In this document: in pieces, positions 30,656-41,505 of the stretch
Layout of the letters: each line of letters opens with the position of its first letter
Numbering within the stretch: the first letter of the stretch is position 1
Assembly (NCBI RefSeq): GCF_963678635.1
Contig: NC_087064.1
Location: 45,431,346-45,495,345, forward strand
Reading direction: 5' to 3'
Length of the DNA stretch: 64,000 nucleotides
Source: Symsagittifera roscoffensis
Taxonomy: Eukaryota; Xenacoelomorpha; Acoela; Convolutidae
Program-made: the position numbers and the translations under genes
Notes under the pieces: generated by a model
Database searches by the model: none
Seen by the model: only the letters and a program-made list of their open reading frames with translations
What the model was told of the DNA's origin: nothing

Positions 30656-31171
30656 AAGGTTTAGGATGACGGATGCAAAAGGTTGTTAAATGGTTTCTAT
30701 TTTCTTAAACTGTTAGTTCTTACGATTTTTTGGTTAGCTTAACCTGGGTCTGTTTGTTCAGGGTTGGAGAGAAAAGTATATCGATTCCGAAGAATGATTT
30801 TTTACTTTCTCGTGGCTAGTATAAGTTAAGGTGTTAACTTACTTAATCTTACTTAGGGGTAGTGATTGTGTTCAAGGGTTGGAGAATAGTAAATCGATCC
30901 ACAAGGTTCAGGTATAATTAGAACGCGAGTAGTTCGTTAGATACTATTTTAAACTTACTAAGTCTAAGATTTATCCTGGGTCTGGTAAGAGGGGGGTCAA
31001 GTGAAGGATGAATAACCGAAGTTCTTCACTGTTTATCCTAATTTGAATGATTAGTTTTGTTTAAAAATTTCTATTAGTCTTGGGTCTTTAGAAAGGGTTG
31101 GGTAGTGAATCGACGTTTGAGGTCGTTAGACACTAATTAAGTGGGTGGGGGAGAACAAAGTTGTTCTGTTT

Positions 31172-31256
31172 GATCCAAGGATAAGCCTTGATGATCAAAT
31201 TTGAAATTTAATTAAGTAGAAAATGATTTAAGATCCAAGGATAAGCCTTGATGATC
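31172..31256 (-). repeat. Twice-repeated 25-nt hairpin in the leader
   Basis: GATCCAAGGATAAGCCTTGATGATC (25 nt at 31172-31196 and again at 31232-31256) has CAAGG paired with CCTTG around a five-base loop, flanked by GATC on both sides. The copies are 60 bp apart with unrelated sequence between. Confidence 0.7.
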
Positions 31257-31587
31257 TGGTTTTAAAATTAAGTGAATTTAAGTTTTAATAAATTTTTAAA
31301 TGTGTGTAAAGGAAAGATTTAGTGTTTTGATGATATTAGTGGGTTTATGATTGCTGTTATGTTTTAGGTGATGGAGCTGGAACAACAGGATGATTTATGA
31401 TTACTAACTATTTATTGTCATGCTACTAATTTTTATTTTTTATTTTTCAATAAATATTTTTCAAATATGTTTTGTATATTACTGCAGAGTTTTAGGAAAA
31501 CGATCTTAGATCTTTTTATCAATCGTTATTGTATATTAATAATTTTGTTTAGCGCCTGAAATGATTTTGAAGATTAACTTCAAGGTT

Positions 31588-31821
31588 TTATGTTTGCAAA
31601 TGAAAATCTAAATTCATTGCTAGTAGTATTCTAAATATAAAAGTTTGTTCTGGTTTTTGCCTAACTATCATATAGCTATATGGCAAGTTTCTACTTTGTC
31701 GTATGTCGTCTCTGGTTCGAGGTCTTCTTCCAATTCCGGGTAGTTCTGTTATGGTTCGGAATATTGGCTCTGATCTATTGAGTCGTAGAGACATTTCGAT
31801 TAAATTATTGTCGTATAACAT
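31588..31821 (-). CDS. Short upstream ORF, 77 codons
   Basis: An ATG at 31821 opens a frame rich in Arg and Leu (for example IGRRPRTRDDIRQSR) just downstream of the primer site. It could be a regulatory upstream ORF or chance. No domain recognised. Confidence 0.25.
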   Translation of the reverse strand: MLYDNNLIEMSLRLNRSEPIFRTITELPGIGRRPRTRDDIRQSRNLPYSYMIVRQKPEQTFIFRILLAMNLDFHLQT

Positions 31822-31888
31822 TTTGTAAATGTTTTTGTCTAATTTCTAATCTATTTTGGTTAATTCTAAGCTATTAAGGTCTTGTTCG

Positions 31889-31906
31889 AGACTTATGGTC
31901 GCACCA
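31889..31906 (-). promoter_or_regulatory. Candidate tRNA primer-binding site
   Basis: Two bases after the 5' LTR the minus strand reads TGGTGCGACCATAAGTCT, complementary to a tRNA-like 3' end ...CGCACCA. The TGG start and the spacing are standard for LTR elements. I could not assign the tRNA. Confidence 0.65.
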
Positions 31907-31908
31907 GA

Positions 31909-32318
31909 TGAGTTAGGACCGAGTTGGTTAACTCATAGAGTAATTTCGGATAGGGTACACCGTCTGCTCGTCACGCTATCTTATTTTCGGCCGGATAGAT
32001 TCGTGCAACTTCTTAGTCTAATACCGATCCTAATCTTACTCTTATACTATCTAGTCTCAGGTTGTTTAACTAGTCTCTGCTAGGCTCAATAGATCTAGGG
32101 TATACTGGTTTATTGCGGTTGCTGAAGTGCTCGGGAGAGTCCAACTAATTTCTAAGTTAAATTCAAATCTCTCTGGTGCTGAAATTACAAGTAACTTCAG
32201 CACTTACAAATAAGTGGGTTGTTAGTTAGATGGATCATGATTGGTTAATATTAAATACTTTACATTGGTAAAATATCTAAATTATCCAATCATAAAATGT
32301 AGTTTAGATCAGGTTCCA
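31909..32318 (-). repeat. 5' LTR of the giant element
   Basis: Identical by eye to 10714-11123. In the element's orientation it carries ATGATTGG and CCAATCAT in its first third (paired CCAAT-type boxes), the inverted repeat at 32176-32203, AATAAA at 32109-32114 and a TATAAG near the middle. The promoter start cannot be fixed by eye. Confidence 0.93.
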
Positions 32319-32322
32319 CTGG
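32319..32322. repeat. Target-site duplication ctgg, right copy
   Basis: Pairs with 10710-10713; LINE sequence 'cttcatcagggg' resumes directly after it. Confidence 0.9.
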
Positions 32323-32336
32323 CTTCATCAGGGGAA

Positions 32337-32814
32337 GTACACTAGAGTGCTCAACAGGGAGCTTCTTAAGCTGGCACCAGAGAATCTCTACTACTCCACT
32401 CACTGCATCAAGAAGGTCATCAAGACCTGCAGCAACTCTAGAGCCTTCGGCCCTGATGGCCTATGCATTCAGTTTCTGAAGAACATGGGGTCCAAAGCTC
32501 TCTCATACTTTGCTGCACTCATCAACCATTCCCTCAACCATTTCCGCATTCCTGCAATTTAGAATTCTTCCGTAATTACGGAAGAATTCCAAATTGCAGG
32601 AATGCGGAAATGGTTGAGGGAATGGTTGATGAGTGCAGCAAAGTATGAGAGAGCTTTGGGCCCCATGTTCTTCAGAAATTGAATGCAGAGGCCATCAGGG
32701 CCGAAGGCTCTAGAGTTGCTGCAGGTCTTGATGACCTTCTTGATGCAGTGAGTGAAGTAGTAGAGATTCTCTGGTGCCAGCTTAAGAAGCTCCCTGTTGA
32801 GCACTCTAGTGTAC
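32337..32814. repeat. 478-bp foldback of LINE sequence
   Basis: The left arm 32337-32575 and right arm 32576-32814 are reverse complements centred on cgtaa/ttacg with no gaps and few mismatches. Both encode the same LINE segment (FGPDGLCIQFLKNM), so one arm is an inverted duplicate of the other. Confidence 0.9.
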
Positions 32815-33075
32815 TTATCGGTTTGTGCCAAGTGATGGTGGTGTATTGTTTGTTGAAAGCTGAGGCGAGCGCTTTCGCATAGCGGATCGCTCGGTTCGTG
32901 AACTTGATGGCAGCATTGGGAGGTGTGTTCATTGCTCTGCAGTCTTAGCGCCTGATTGTCTTCCAAATCCGAGTGTTGGGCGTTGTTCTGTCGAGAGACA
33001 TTGCAAACTCTCTCCACCCATTACGCTTCTCGTTCAGAATGAGCTTCTCGGTGACGCGGTTCAGATCGGCGATTC
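32576..33075 (-). pseudogene. LINE segment upstream of the RT core, broken
   Basis: Minus-strand frames give 'NRVTEKLILNEKRNGWREF' at the right edge and then, after a frame change, the frame 32559-33017. That frame runs through 'KYTRVLNRELLKLAPENLYY' to 'KTCSNSRAFGPDGLCIQF', the conserved start of a Jockey/CR1-type RT. The continuation, 'KPGKKPGESKSYR', lies at 10705 beyond the inserted LTR element and the inverted arm. Dead by frameshifts. It belongs to the same LINE copy as 9546-10709. Confidence 0.75.
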
Positions 33076-33674
33076 TTTACTGGTTTTTGGCAGTGCAATT
33101 GTTCGCTTTTTGACAAAACAGCGCGCTGTTAAGTTGTTGGAAATCAATTCACAACAAATGAGGCTATTAGAAGAAGCAAACCGCCCATGTAAACTTAAAC
33201 AATCAACTGCAGCATCAATGGAGCAAAATGTGACGGACATGCCTAAAAAAACGAACGAAGAAAGCGATACGACAAAAAACAAATGAAAGAAAGCAAAGAA
33301 CTTAAATAAAACACGCCACATCAATTGCCGTGCAATAATAATTACAGTTGATAACTGACAACATCTTGCTATCATCGAACTGATCTTATCATCTTTCATT
33401 AACTCCCATAACCCGACTCAATGTGGCTTTCTGTCCCCTTTAAAATATTTCCCATTTAAACTCAACTCAGTTTTATTTCACGATATAAATTGAAGTAAAA
33501 AACCGCGCTTCTAAATCAATGAGTGTGAAATAATTCTTTCGATAACGTGATAGATACATAAACACTTTTCCTGTAGCAGTATATATTTGGTCAAATTGAT
33601 GGTAAAATTTTTTAAACTGAATTATTTTAAATGTAAACAGTCAAAAACTTGAACCACCCTGGAAGATATCTTAC
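33076..33674. other. Unassigned flank between LINE and gypsy copy
   Basis: A plus-strand stretch without ATG start at about 33070-33285 is open for roughly 70 codons (including KQRAVKLLEINSQQM) and then stops; the rest is non-coding. It may be a fragment of another element. Nothing else is seen. Confidence 0.35.
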
Positions 33675-34138
33675 TGTGAGGTAGTGTGACATCAGTGCAT
33701 GATGTCATGCATTCTTATGCTATAATGGATTACATAATTAACCTTGTTAATGAAATGAAGTTCTTATATTTATATTTATTTAACTATGTAAATATTGTAT
33801 AATCGTAATTGATACCAATCATTAGAGATTGAGACCGACCTACTATTCAATTGAGTAGAAACGAACTGAATAAAATATTACAATGATGCTCTAACTTGCG
33901 CTGATCGACTAGCGATATTCCAGAAGTTATGAACCGAATCCTGCATTCTTAATAGTAAGATAAGTTTTAACCGCTCGTGACATATTAATTATGAATACAA
34001 ATCATTAATAAGTGATAGCTAGTAGCGCTAATTACTATTCGAACAGCTAAGAACAATTAAAATAAACGACGATATAACTGTCCACAGTCATCCAAAGGGA
34101 TACTATATCATATAGTGACTTTCGGGGAAGATTCTACT
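33675..34138 (+). repeat. Possible 5' LTR of the plus-strand gypsy copy
   Basis: Starts TGTGAGGTAGTGTGACATC and ends before a TGG-starting stretch (tggatttaccaaaag) that could be a primer site. It lies where an LTR should be, upstream of leader and gag. No second copy exists in the window, so the call rests on position and the TG start alone. Confidence 0.3.
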
Positions 34139-34699
34139 TCTGGATTTACCAAAAGTTATCAGCAATTAAAAGCTTCAACACACAAGCGGACAGCGACAAC
34201 CGCATTTTGTTGAAGCAGAACAAGGCAACACAACCCGTTTCACCCAGTAACGCTCCGATGTGGAAATCAGAGCAAAATTCAGCGAAACAACTGAGATAGA
34301 CAGGGAGAAAAAGAAGACAGTCAAGACTTTTCAACTTCTCTGGGCTGACAGTTTGTCCAGTCTACAGAAGCAGATGTGGATTGTGACCTATACTTTCTCT
34401 ACTTCATGTTTCAGTCAGAAGGCAGGTCAGCTGAGCTACTGACAAGGCAGACAAAGAAAGCAGATCTCCAGATTTTTCAACAATCAACAAAAACAGTTAG
34501 TCAAACCAAAACTCAAAACTCAAACTTGCAGCAAATTGATTTAATTTTCATTAGGTTTCCCCGCCATAAAAGTACAAAATCCAAAACAAATAGCATAACC
34601 CTATAATTAAAGCAGCAAAATCTGATTTGCAGTAATAAGTGATACCGCTAGCTCCCTTTGAAAGCTCAAGTTTTAAACAAACTCTTTAAACAAGCTCAA
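34139..34699. other. Leader of gypsy copy 1
   Basis: No gene. The part from about 34460 to 34660 matches 59172-59375 of copy 3. The gag start present in copy 3 (Met-Pro-His-Ala-Gln) is deleted here. Confidence 0.6.
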
Positions 34700-35991
34700 G
34701 TTTTGAACAAAGAAGATTTTTTAGATTTCGAGCAACTTTTTCAAGGATACATCGGAGTAGCGGCTATACCAAACGAGCAACAAGCGAACTTCTTACAATT
34801 ACATCTACGAGAACACGCGCTGCCGTTCTATCAGACACTAGGACCAGCAACTCGAGCGATAGTTCCTGCGAGTTTCATAGCCCTCAGGGATCACCAGCTT
34901 CAAGAAGTCCACGTTTTGAAGTTAGAGCAACTGCGATTTAACCCGAAAACAGATACTCCCGAGAAATTCCTCGTGACTTGACAAAGAAAGCGCAACAAAC
35001 GTATCCAACACAAGATTTGGACGCGGTCGCCCCAATTGATCTCGCAAAAATTGAAGCACCTGCAGCAGCAAAAGCAGCACGATTCCATCGAGAAACTGCT
35101 CAAAGACAAGAAAGAATAGATGCTGTACATGACAATCGAAGTGAACTTACTAAACGACTGTGTTCATTAAGGGAATGCCAGGCTGGCTGAGGTCAAAGCT
35201 GATGGAACAACCACTGCCACTACAGTTCAGGAATTGTGTAACCTGACCAAGAAGCAAATCACAAGCCTGAGATTTGCCGGAAAGACGATTATCCAAAAGA
35301 CGGATTTAACTAAGTAAACGAGAGAGTCTCAGAAAATTTAATAAGCGATCTCACAAAATTGTCTACAAATCAAGAACAAATAGAGAAGCAGGTCAACGAA
35401 ATGAGATCACAATTAACTGAGCAGTCGCAGAAACAATCTAATCCGCTTCCCGAACAAAATCGGACCAAAAGCAGTCAGAGTGTTCAATATAGTGGCTATC
35501 AGCCAAACCAAAACAACGATTATGGTCCTCAACTAGCCAATACAGGCGGCACACGCAGAAATAAATGGCCAAATAATTGTGACTTGAACAATACCAAGCT
35601 AGATTTTCAAAATATGCCTTCAGTTGCTCCACCGCAATGTTCCCAGTGGTACCCTCAAAATCAGCAGTACCCAATTATGTTCCAGAAACAACACAATCAA
35701 CCAATATTGCAAATGCATCCATCATCACAATTCCAAACGGCTCAGAATTATCCGAAGCAACATTTTGTCGCAAATCAAATGCCACAAGCTGAAACTCAAA
35801 ATCCCAACGGACCCTTCGTACCAATAGTGCGATCATCAGCCAAATTTCGCGACGTTTTTGGAAAACTTAACCCCACCGCAAGTCAATACTGGTGGCGACA
35901 GAAACCACGAGGACGCGCACAAAACTTCTCGTTTCCAAACGAGCCAAAAAAACTAGTAAAAGCCACTGAGTCAGCGCACTATATCATCTAA
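34700..35991 (+). pseudogene. Gag of gypsy copy 1, broken
   Basis: Text starts EDFLDFEQLFQGY, continues through LPFYQTLGPATRAI and QLRFNPKTDTPEKFLV, passes several stops, and resumes at 35359-35991 with a Gln/Asn/Pro-rich part. The zinc knuckle that reads CDVCGKFNH in the 58.9-kb fragment has lost both cysteines here (RDVFGKLNP). The family forms the capsid and nucleocapsid of the retrotransposon particle. Confidence 0.75.
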
Positions 35992-36039
35992 ATCACCGAA
36001 ATCATCATGGAACGAACGTTTTCAACTTGATGAGATAAT

Positions 36040-36440
36040 CAACCTTTACGCAATAATTCCTGCGGAAGGAACAGTACTGACGTACCCAAAAATACGTTTC
36101 TCGTCGGGATTGCAACGTAGAGCCCTGGTCGATCCAGGAGCCTGCGCAAATGTAATTTCAAAACAGACATTTGAAGACCTAAAAGCAGAAAAATCGTTAT
36201 TTCGCCCCCCGTGAAGGAAATGAACCCAAACTAAAGAGAGTAAAATTGGCAGGAGGACAGCCAGTCTTCTTTGAAACAGAAGTAACGTTAGAATTCCAAT
36301 TGGCAGACATAATATTTATAGAATCATTTCTCGTTCTTCATACAGCCAATTCAATAATTCTAAGAAATCCTTTCTACAAAAAAAACATCATATCCATGTC
36401 TGTCCAAAGTATTATCTACTGCAATTCAAAGATATGACTC
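36040..36440 (+). pseudogene. Aspartic protease of gypsy copy 1, broken
   Basis: The active-site strand reads ALVDPGACANVIS, with DPG where DSG or DTG is usual. A frameshift follows at about 36210 and the flap region continues in 36246-36437 (LADIIFIESFLV). Too damaged to function; the Pro for Ser/Thr substitution may be ancestral or decay. Confidence 0.6.
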
Positions 36441-37078
36441 TTCAAATCAACAAAATAATTCTCCAAACGAGCCAAGAAGAGTCAATAGAGTGAAAAAAAT
36501 CCCTTTGATTCTGACAAAACGTCAAACATTAGCCCCGCATCAGACAATTCTTGTAGAATGCCAATTAGAGAACGCATGTCAAGACATGGAAAAAACTACC
36601 GGAATCGTAATTCCAGCTCAGGAATTTGAAGAAAACTGTGAAATTGCGTCCATTTTTTCAATAAGCGAAGTGCCGAAAAACAACCTGTTGTTATTCGCTG
36701 CGTTTAACATCACCGATCATCACATTACTTTGCCTTTCAAAAGCGAAATTGAGAAATTTTTCAGTTCTGACTCTGACGGAAGCAGAAATTTATTCCCCAT
36801 CGAACCTAAAATAATTGAATTTGCAAAAACGAACCACTCGGACAATATTGAAATGGATTTTAATGAGCTAATTGAACAATCGTGGGATAATCAGCGGCCT
36901 CAAATAAAGCATGAACCTTTGGTTTCCTACGCCTGAAACAGGTCAAAACCCTGAACTTCTTCTTCAAATCTGACGTGACATTCACGACCAAATTCTTCAT
37001 TTTCAAGGTCTCGAAAAACTTAAAAACTTGAACCGAAAACGAAATATCAAATACACTGACATTTACCAAGAAATTTAA
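36441..37078 (+). pseudogene. Protease-RT linker of gypsy copy 1
   Basis: A 148-codon open stretch (36490-36936, KKIPLILTKRQTLAPHQTI...) matches the usual connector between protease and RT. It ends at a stop 140 nt before the RT frame. It contains a paired-acidic C-terminal part and no catalytic motif. Confidence 0.55.
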
Positions 37079-37945
37079 GTGTTGACAAAAGACCAAAAGT
37101 CAAAAGAAGAAGATTTGCTTGTTGACTTTCTGGACATCTTCGCCAAACATAGAATCGATGTTGGGTACAATTCCGGCCTCAAAATCAAACTAAAACCGGA
37201 ATACACACGACCTCTGTATACACAAGGACCACCTACACCGATACATTTGCCACAAGAACTGACAGTGGAACTTGCCCTTATGCACTATTATGGACTTATA
37301 ACAACATTGTCACATTCCAAATACAGCAGTCCACTATTTGCGCATCGAAAGTCATCAAGTAAACTGCGGATGTTGATTGACCTCAGAAGGACAAACCATT
37401 CACTCAAGAATGACTATAACAACAGCAACTTTCCCATCTCAAACATGACTTATGCTCCAAACCACTTTGTAGGAAAGAATTTGCTTATCAAGTTGGACTG
37501 TTCGCAAGCATAACATTGTGTGCAATTGGCAGATGACCTTTCAGTACGACTTTTGGCATTTAATTTCAGGTCACGAACTTACGTATACGAATGCCTGGGC
37601 CAAGGTCTAAGCAAATCAGTCATAGGATTAAGTTCATTTATCCGACATTACCTTGATCCATGCCTAGCTGCAGACCTATGTACACAATTCATGAATGACA
37701 TTGGTAGCGCAGACAAAAACTTCGATGAAATGATACCGACTCTTTCGAAAATCTTCGAAAGTGTAAGGAAGTCAGGACTTAAATTGTCTCCGAACAAATT
37801 TAAGATCGGAACACAAAGACAAAAGTTGCTTGGTAATATAATTACACCAGCAGGAGTGTCACCTAAACAAGAGAAAATCTCAAACTTTCCTAGAGAAAAC
37901 AAAAACGCCACAAACAGTTGAACAAGTTAAATGACTAATCGGATT
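37079..37945 (+). pseudogene. Reverse transcriptase of gypsy copy 1, broken
   Basis: Two adjoining frames give KLRMLIDLRRTNHSL, then LLIKLDCSQA (motif A Asp), a stop where the next residue should be, then QLADDLSVRLLAFNF, and the active-site strand TQFMNDIGSA. The usual YxDD is FMND here. The thumb follows (LLGNIITPAGVSP) until a stop near 37920. It cannot act as a polymerase. Confidence 0.8.
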
Positions 37946-38268
37946 TGTACAATCTTTTCGCAACTATATGCCATGCCTAAGAGAAAAACTGCTAACATTC
38001 TATTGACTACTCAGAAAAGATGTTGCTTTTGAAACAGATGAAGAGCACCATCAAACTCTTGAAGTGCGAAAGCATGATTTGATATAAGAAACAGACATAA
38101 CACTTCGGTTGCAAAAGCCAGGACTACAATACGTAATACTCTGTGATGCAAGCTATCATGGAACAGGTTTTGTGCTCATGGTTGAAAACTATGTGAAAAC
38201 TGGCAACAAAGGTGAAATGAAAACATATGCACCAGTGTTTTTGGTTCAAGACTCTTCAATAAAGCACA
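37946..38268 (+). pseudogene. RNase H start of gypsy copy 1, truncated by the array
   Basis: After a stop at about 37935 the thumb end and RNase H begin; YVILCDASYHGTGFVLM carries the first catalytic Asp (38130-38170). The frame runs through 'ETDITLRLQKPGLQ' and is cut at about 38268 by the repeat array. Confidence 0.7.
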
Positions 38269-38660
38269 TTTTTTTGAAAGAGTTCCTGAGCTCAGATTCA
38301 AGTATCTGGGGTCTTATCTTGGCGATCAATTTCCTCAACTAACAATACACGCTTTTGCAATTATTAACTTAGCCCCAAGCAATGATAGAGGATCATGATA
38401 GCTCGAATGGAAAAAACCTACTTTTTTTGCTGATTCGTTAGTAAGAAAGAGATCAACTTACCTCTTTTTAACAAAAAAAATCGATGATTGCTTTCACAGC
38501 TTTTATTCTACATTTTTTCTTTTTAAGTCCATCGAGAAGAATTCAATTAATATTCATGGTGAGCATAATTTGAATTTTATAAGTTTGTAATTCGTAATTT
38601 TTTGCAGTAAATTTACTACACGATGCAGTAAACTGTTTATTTGTTTCTGTAAGTTTACTT
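38269..38660 (+). pseudogene. Protease remnant, array unit 0
   Basis: C-terminal two thirds of the same adenovirus-type protease relic as 8262-8700. The His-containing QLTIHAFAIINLAPSND is in one frame, followed by stops. The Cys region is eroded. Confidence 0.5.
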
Positions 38661-39225
38661 TTTTTGGTGAAATACACAGAGAATGATGATGGAATATGGT
38701 TGATGTAGTCCCCCAATTGGAAGAGTTAACGATAGAATAGATAAAATTAAGAAAACTGTAACCAACTTCTAGTAAATTGTTTCATTTACTGAAAAGTGTA
38801 AATTGTTTCATCTTCTTAAAAGTTTCCTCAGAGAATTTATGATGAACGAATTATATTTAAAAAAACTTCAGACACAAAAAGGTTTGAAATACTGAGTTTT
38901 TCTCAATGTAAATTTTTACGAGGTCAAAAGAAATGACAAATTTGGAGGTTATGTTCTTGGAAAGTTCAATAAATATCAAAAATTTTCGAAAAATTAAATT
39001 TAAAGAGACAAAAGATAATTATTAAAGGAGAAAGTTATTAGTAGCAAGGAATTTGACAGAACAATCAATCTATTTGGGGTGAAAATGAGTTCGTGATAAG
39101 AATGTCTGATTGGTTGAATTTTTATATTTTGTGTGAAGTATTAGTCATACATTAACCTTGTGAGGAACGGCTAACATGCATCTGTCAAATAATCGTATGC
39201 ATCTGTCAAATAAAATTATTCTATT
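38269..39225 (+). repeat. Array unit 0, partial (protease end only)
   Basis: Starts inside the protease pseudogene at the FERVPELRFKYLG segment and runs to the unit end. It has one more C than the other units in the 'cttagcccc' run, so its frame differs there. Confidence 0.8.
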
Positions 39226-39711
39226 CAGAACATCAGTCAAAATCAGAGGATGATTTAGGTGAGAAACCAGAAACTTTTTAACATATGTAAAAAATTTCTT
39301 ACATTCTCTGTTCTCCAATTGTGAAGTTTATTTAGTAATACAATGGTTCACAACGCTAATGCTTTGCTCCTCATAAGACACAAATATCGAACGAAATCAA
39401 CATGTTGGCAGTGAGTAAAAAAGGAACACTTGCTTGTCATTGATACAGTTTCGAAGAATCGCCTGATGTTTTTGGTATGCATCCTATCACTGATAGAGCA
39501 AACTCCCTAGGAACAAAGATACACTTTTCACTCTATGGGAGGCTCGTCATTGATTTGCTTATTTACAAAAAGTTGTTACTACCAAACACGAAATTTTGAT
39601 TTGAACTTTTTTGAGCTAGACTTAATTTTTACTCGCTGTCTAATAATCCAAATGTTTGTCTGAAATTTGCTGATTGTTCGGTGTTTACTCGAAAAGTTTT
39701 ACAAACTGAAC

Positions 39712-41263
39712 CTTGGGAGAACTGCAGTCCCCTTTATTAAACAATATATAGTCGGCATATAACGAAATGAAGCAGATTTGTTTGTAATCGCCGCTCCAGA
39801 GATTGGTTGAGGAAATTGTTTGCGGTGCAAAAACACTCGAAACATTTGCGAAAGATTCGGGAAAAAAAAAACAGTTCAGAAACAATTGGGAGGTGAAAAG
39901 AACTCCAAGAACAAAACTAGTAAAATCAGATCCGTTACTCAAAAAACTGGGTCAATATAGGTAAGAAATTGAGTTCACATCAAAGTTACCTTTTTCGGTA
40001 CGGGGCTTAACAAATTTTTCTCTGGAGGTTTTCGATAAAGCCCAAAACTTGGAAACATTTATCTCATCTTACACGCAACAAATGATCCCCAGGTTTTTTT
40101 TTTAGATGAAAGCAGTGTTGAGTTTGATTTTGGAACGGATCGTAATCTCTCTAGATATGCGTGATACCCATATTAGTTTGAAGCTTCATTTACTCAAGGA
40201 AAGGTTGTTCGATGGGTTCAAAAAAGAAAAGTCAGAACATCAGGCAAAATCAGAGGATGATTTAGGTGAGAAGCCAGAAGCTTTTTAACATATGTATAAA
40301 ATATAAAGTTTCTCCAATTGTGAAGTTTATTTAGTAATACAATGGTTCACAACGCCAATGTTTTGCTCCTCATAAAGAACAAATATCGAACGAAATCAAC
40401 TTGTCAGCAGTGAGTAAAAAAGGAACATTTGCTTGCCATTGATACAGTTTTGAAGAATTGCCTGATGTATTTGATATGCATCCTATCACTAATAGAGCAA
40501 ACTCCCTAGGAACAAAGATATATTTTTCACTCTATGGGAGGCTCGCCATTGATTTGCTTATTTACAAAAAGTTGTTACTACCAAACACGAAAGTTTGAAT
40601 TGAACTTTTTTTGAGCAAGACTAGACTTAATTTTTACCCGCTGTCTGATAACACAAATGTTTGTCTGAAAACTGCTGATTGTTTGCTGTTTACTAGAAAA
40701 GTTTTACAAGCTGAACCTAATCATCAGTACTTCCGATGAAATCTGGAAAAAATCTGCTCAATGGATTACGTGGAAACTATAGCAAGAACCTTTATCAGTC
40801 CATCTCGTCAAAAACAATTCACACAGGAAAACGTATTCATCAACCAAAAAAAGAATAGTTTTTCAGTTATCAACATTTTCATTTGAGAGAGTTCAAAATT
40901 ATCCGGGGTTGAAAAGCAATTGTTTCTTTAGTTACAACTTCTCCTTGTCGTCCCTATGTTACAACAATGAAAGCAATGCGAGTTCAACGAAGTTCAACTA
41001 AAATTAAGGAAGTTTAACGGAGATTTCCCAGTTCTTCTTTTTGAAGATTTTCAAAGTCACTATATTCATGTTTTGACTTGTCTTCACTACAGGATAGAGG
41101 ATGTAGCTGAACAGTTTCATTGTTCTGAATTTAATGGAGAAAGCTTGATATTAGAGTTTTTTTTTCAATTTGTCTTGGAGCCAGGAACGTAATTGATAGT
41201 CTTTGAATAAAGACTAATAAGAGGTCAACCTGACCAAATCGGAACAGTCACTGAAATTGTTAA
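39712..41263 (+). pseudogene. Capsid-like pseudogene, array unit 1
   Basis: Same segment order as 4590-8028, with NEADLFVIAAP, then KLVKSDPLLKKLG, then DFGTDRNLSRYA. It is broken by stops and frameshifts, including the 60-codon frame 40106-40288. It retains the interval around 41010-41180 that the first locus has lost. Confidence 0.45.
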
Positions 41264-41505
41264 TTATTTTTGAGTGTCAGGTTCCTATGAAAAAATTGTT
41301 TTTTTTCTAGTATTTTCATTATTATTGTCTCAGTCATATCTTTTTTTAATTTTTTACAGACCTAAGTTTTGAGAAAAAAAAAGACAATTGATGCTGTTTA
41401 TTTGAAAATTTTCGAGTTTCTACAACATGGATTTTAAACAATGTGCAATAATTTTTGTCCAGTACATAGGACTTCTGTATGGGAATTCGTTGATTCAGTA
41501 ACTAA

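Larger units (their letters stand above)
30656..31888 (-). promoter_or_regulatory. Long structured leader between primer site and first ORF
   Basis: About 1.2 kb without a long frame. It contains diverged repeats built on (a/c)agGGTTGGaga...aTCGAtcc near 30760, 30878 and 31098, GTAAG-type donor-like sites on the minus strand near 30836, 30848 and 30953, and the paired hairpins listed separately. Such a leader would host packaging and splicing signals; these are inferences from position and repetition. Confidence 0.5.
10714..32318 (-). mobile_element. Giant Ty3/gypsy-type LTR retrotransposon with envelope-like gene
   Basis: The 21,605-bp element is bounded by 410-bp LTRs that I read as identical, with TG...CA ends and a 4-bp ctgg duplication. 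Minus-strand order: LTR, primer site, leader, basic ORF, Gag-protease-RT, RNase H, integrase with GPY/F motif, two membrane miniproteins, Pro/Ser-rich frame, envelope-like protein, orphan 601-residue protein, duplicated 3' block, LTR. The RT-RNase H-integrase order and the GPY/F motif place it in Metaviridae. It is several times longer than ordinary gypsy elements. Identical LTRs mean insertion was recent. Pol carries one frame change and one stop, so autonomy is uncertain. The coding strand is A- and C-rich and poor in G across its whole length. Confidence 0.92.
34139..38268 (+). mobile_element. Degenerate Ty3/gypsy element, copy 1, truncated
   Basis: Leader, gag, protease, RT and the start of RNase H lie in order on the plus strand with many stops and frameshifts. 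The 3' half is absent: at about 38268 RNase H text switches directly into the 3.34-kb Polinton-derived array. This copy retains the gag-to-RT interval that copies 2 and 3 have lost. Confidence 0.85.

Noticed and set aside
31881-31906. Plus-strand text gttcgagac...cgcacca resembling a tRNA T-arm and 3' end
   Set aside because: The spacing from T-loop to CCA is one base short and no acceptor or anticodon arm precedes it; it is better explained as the complement of the primer-binding site.
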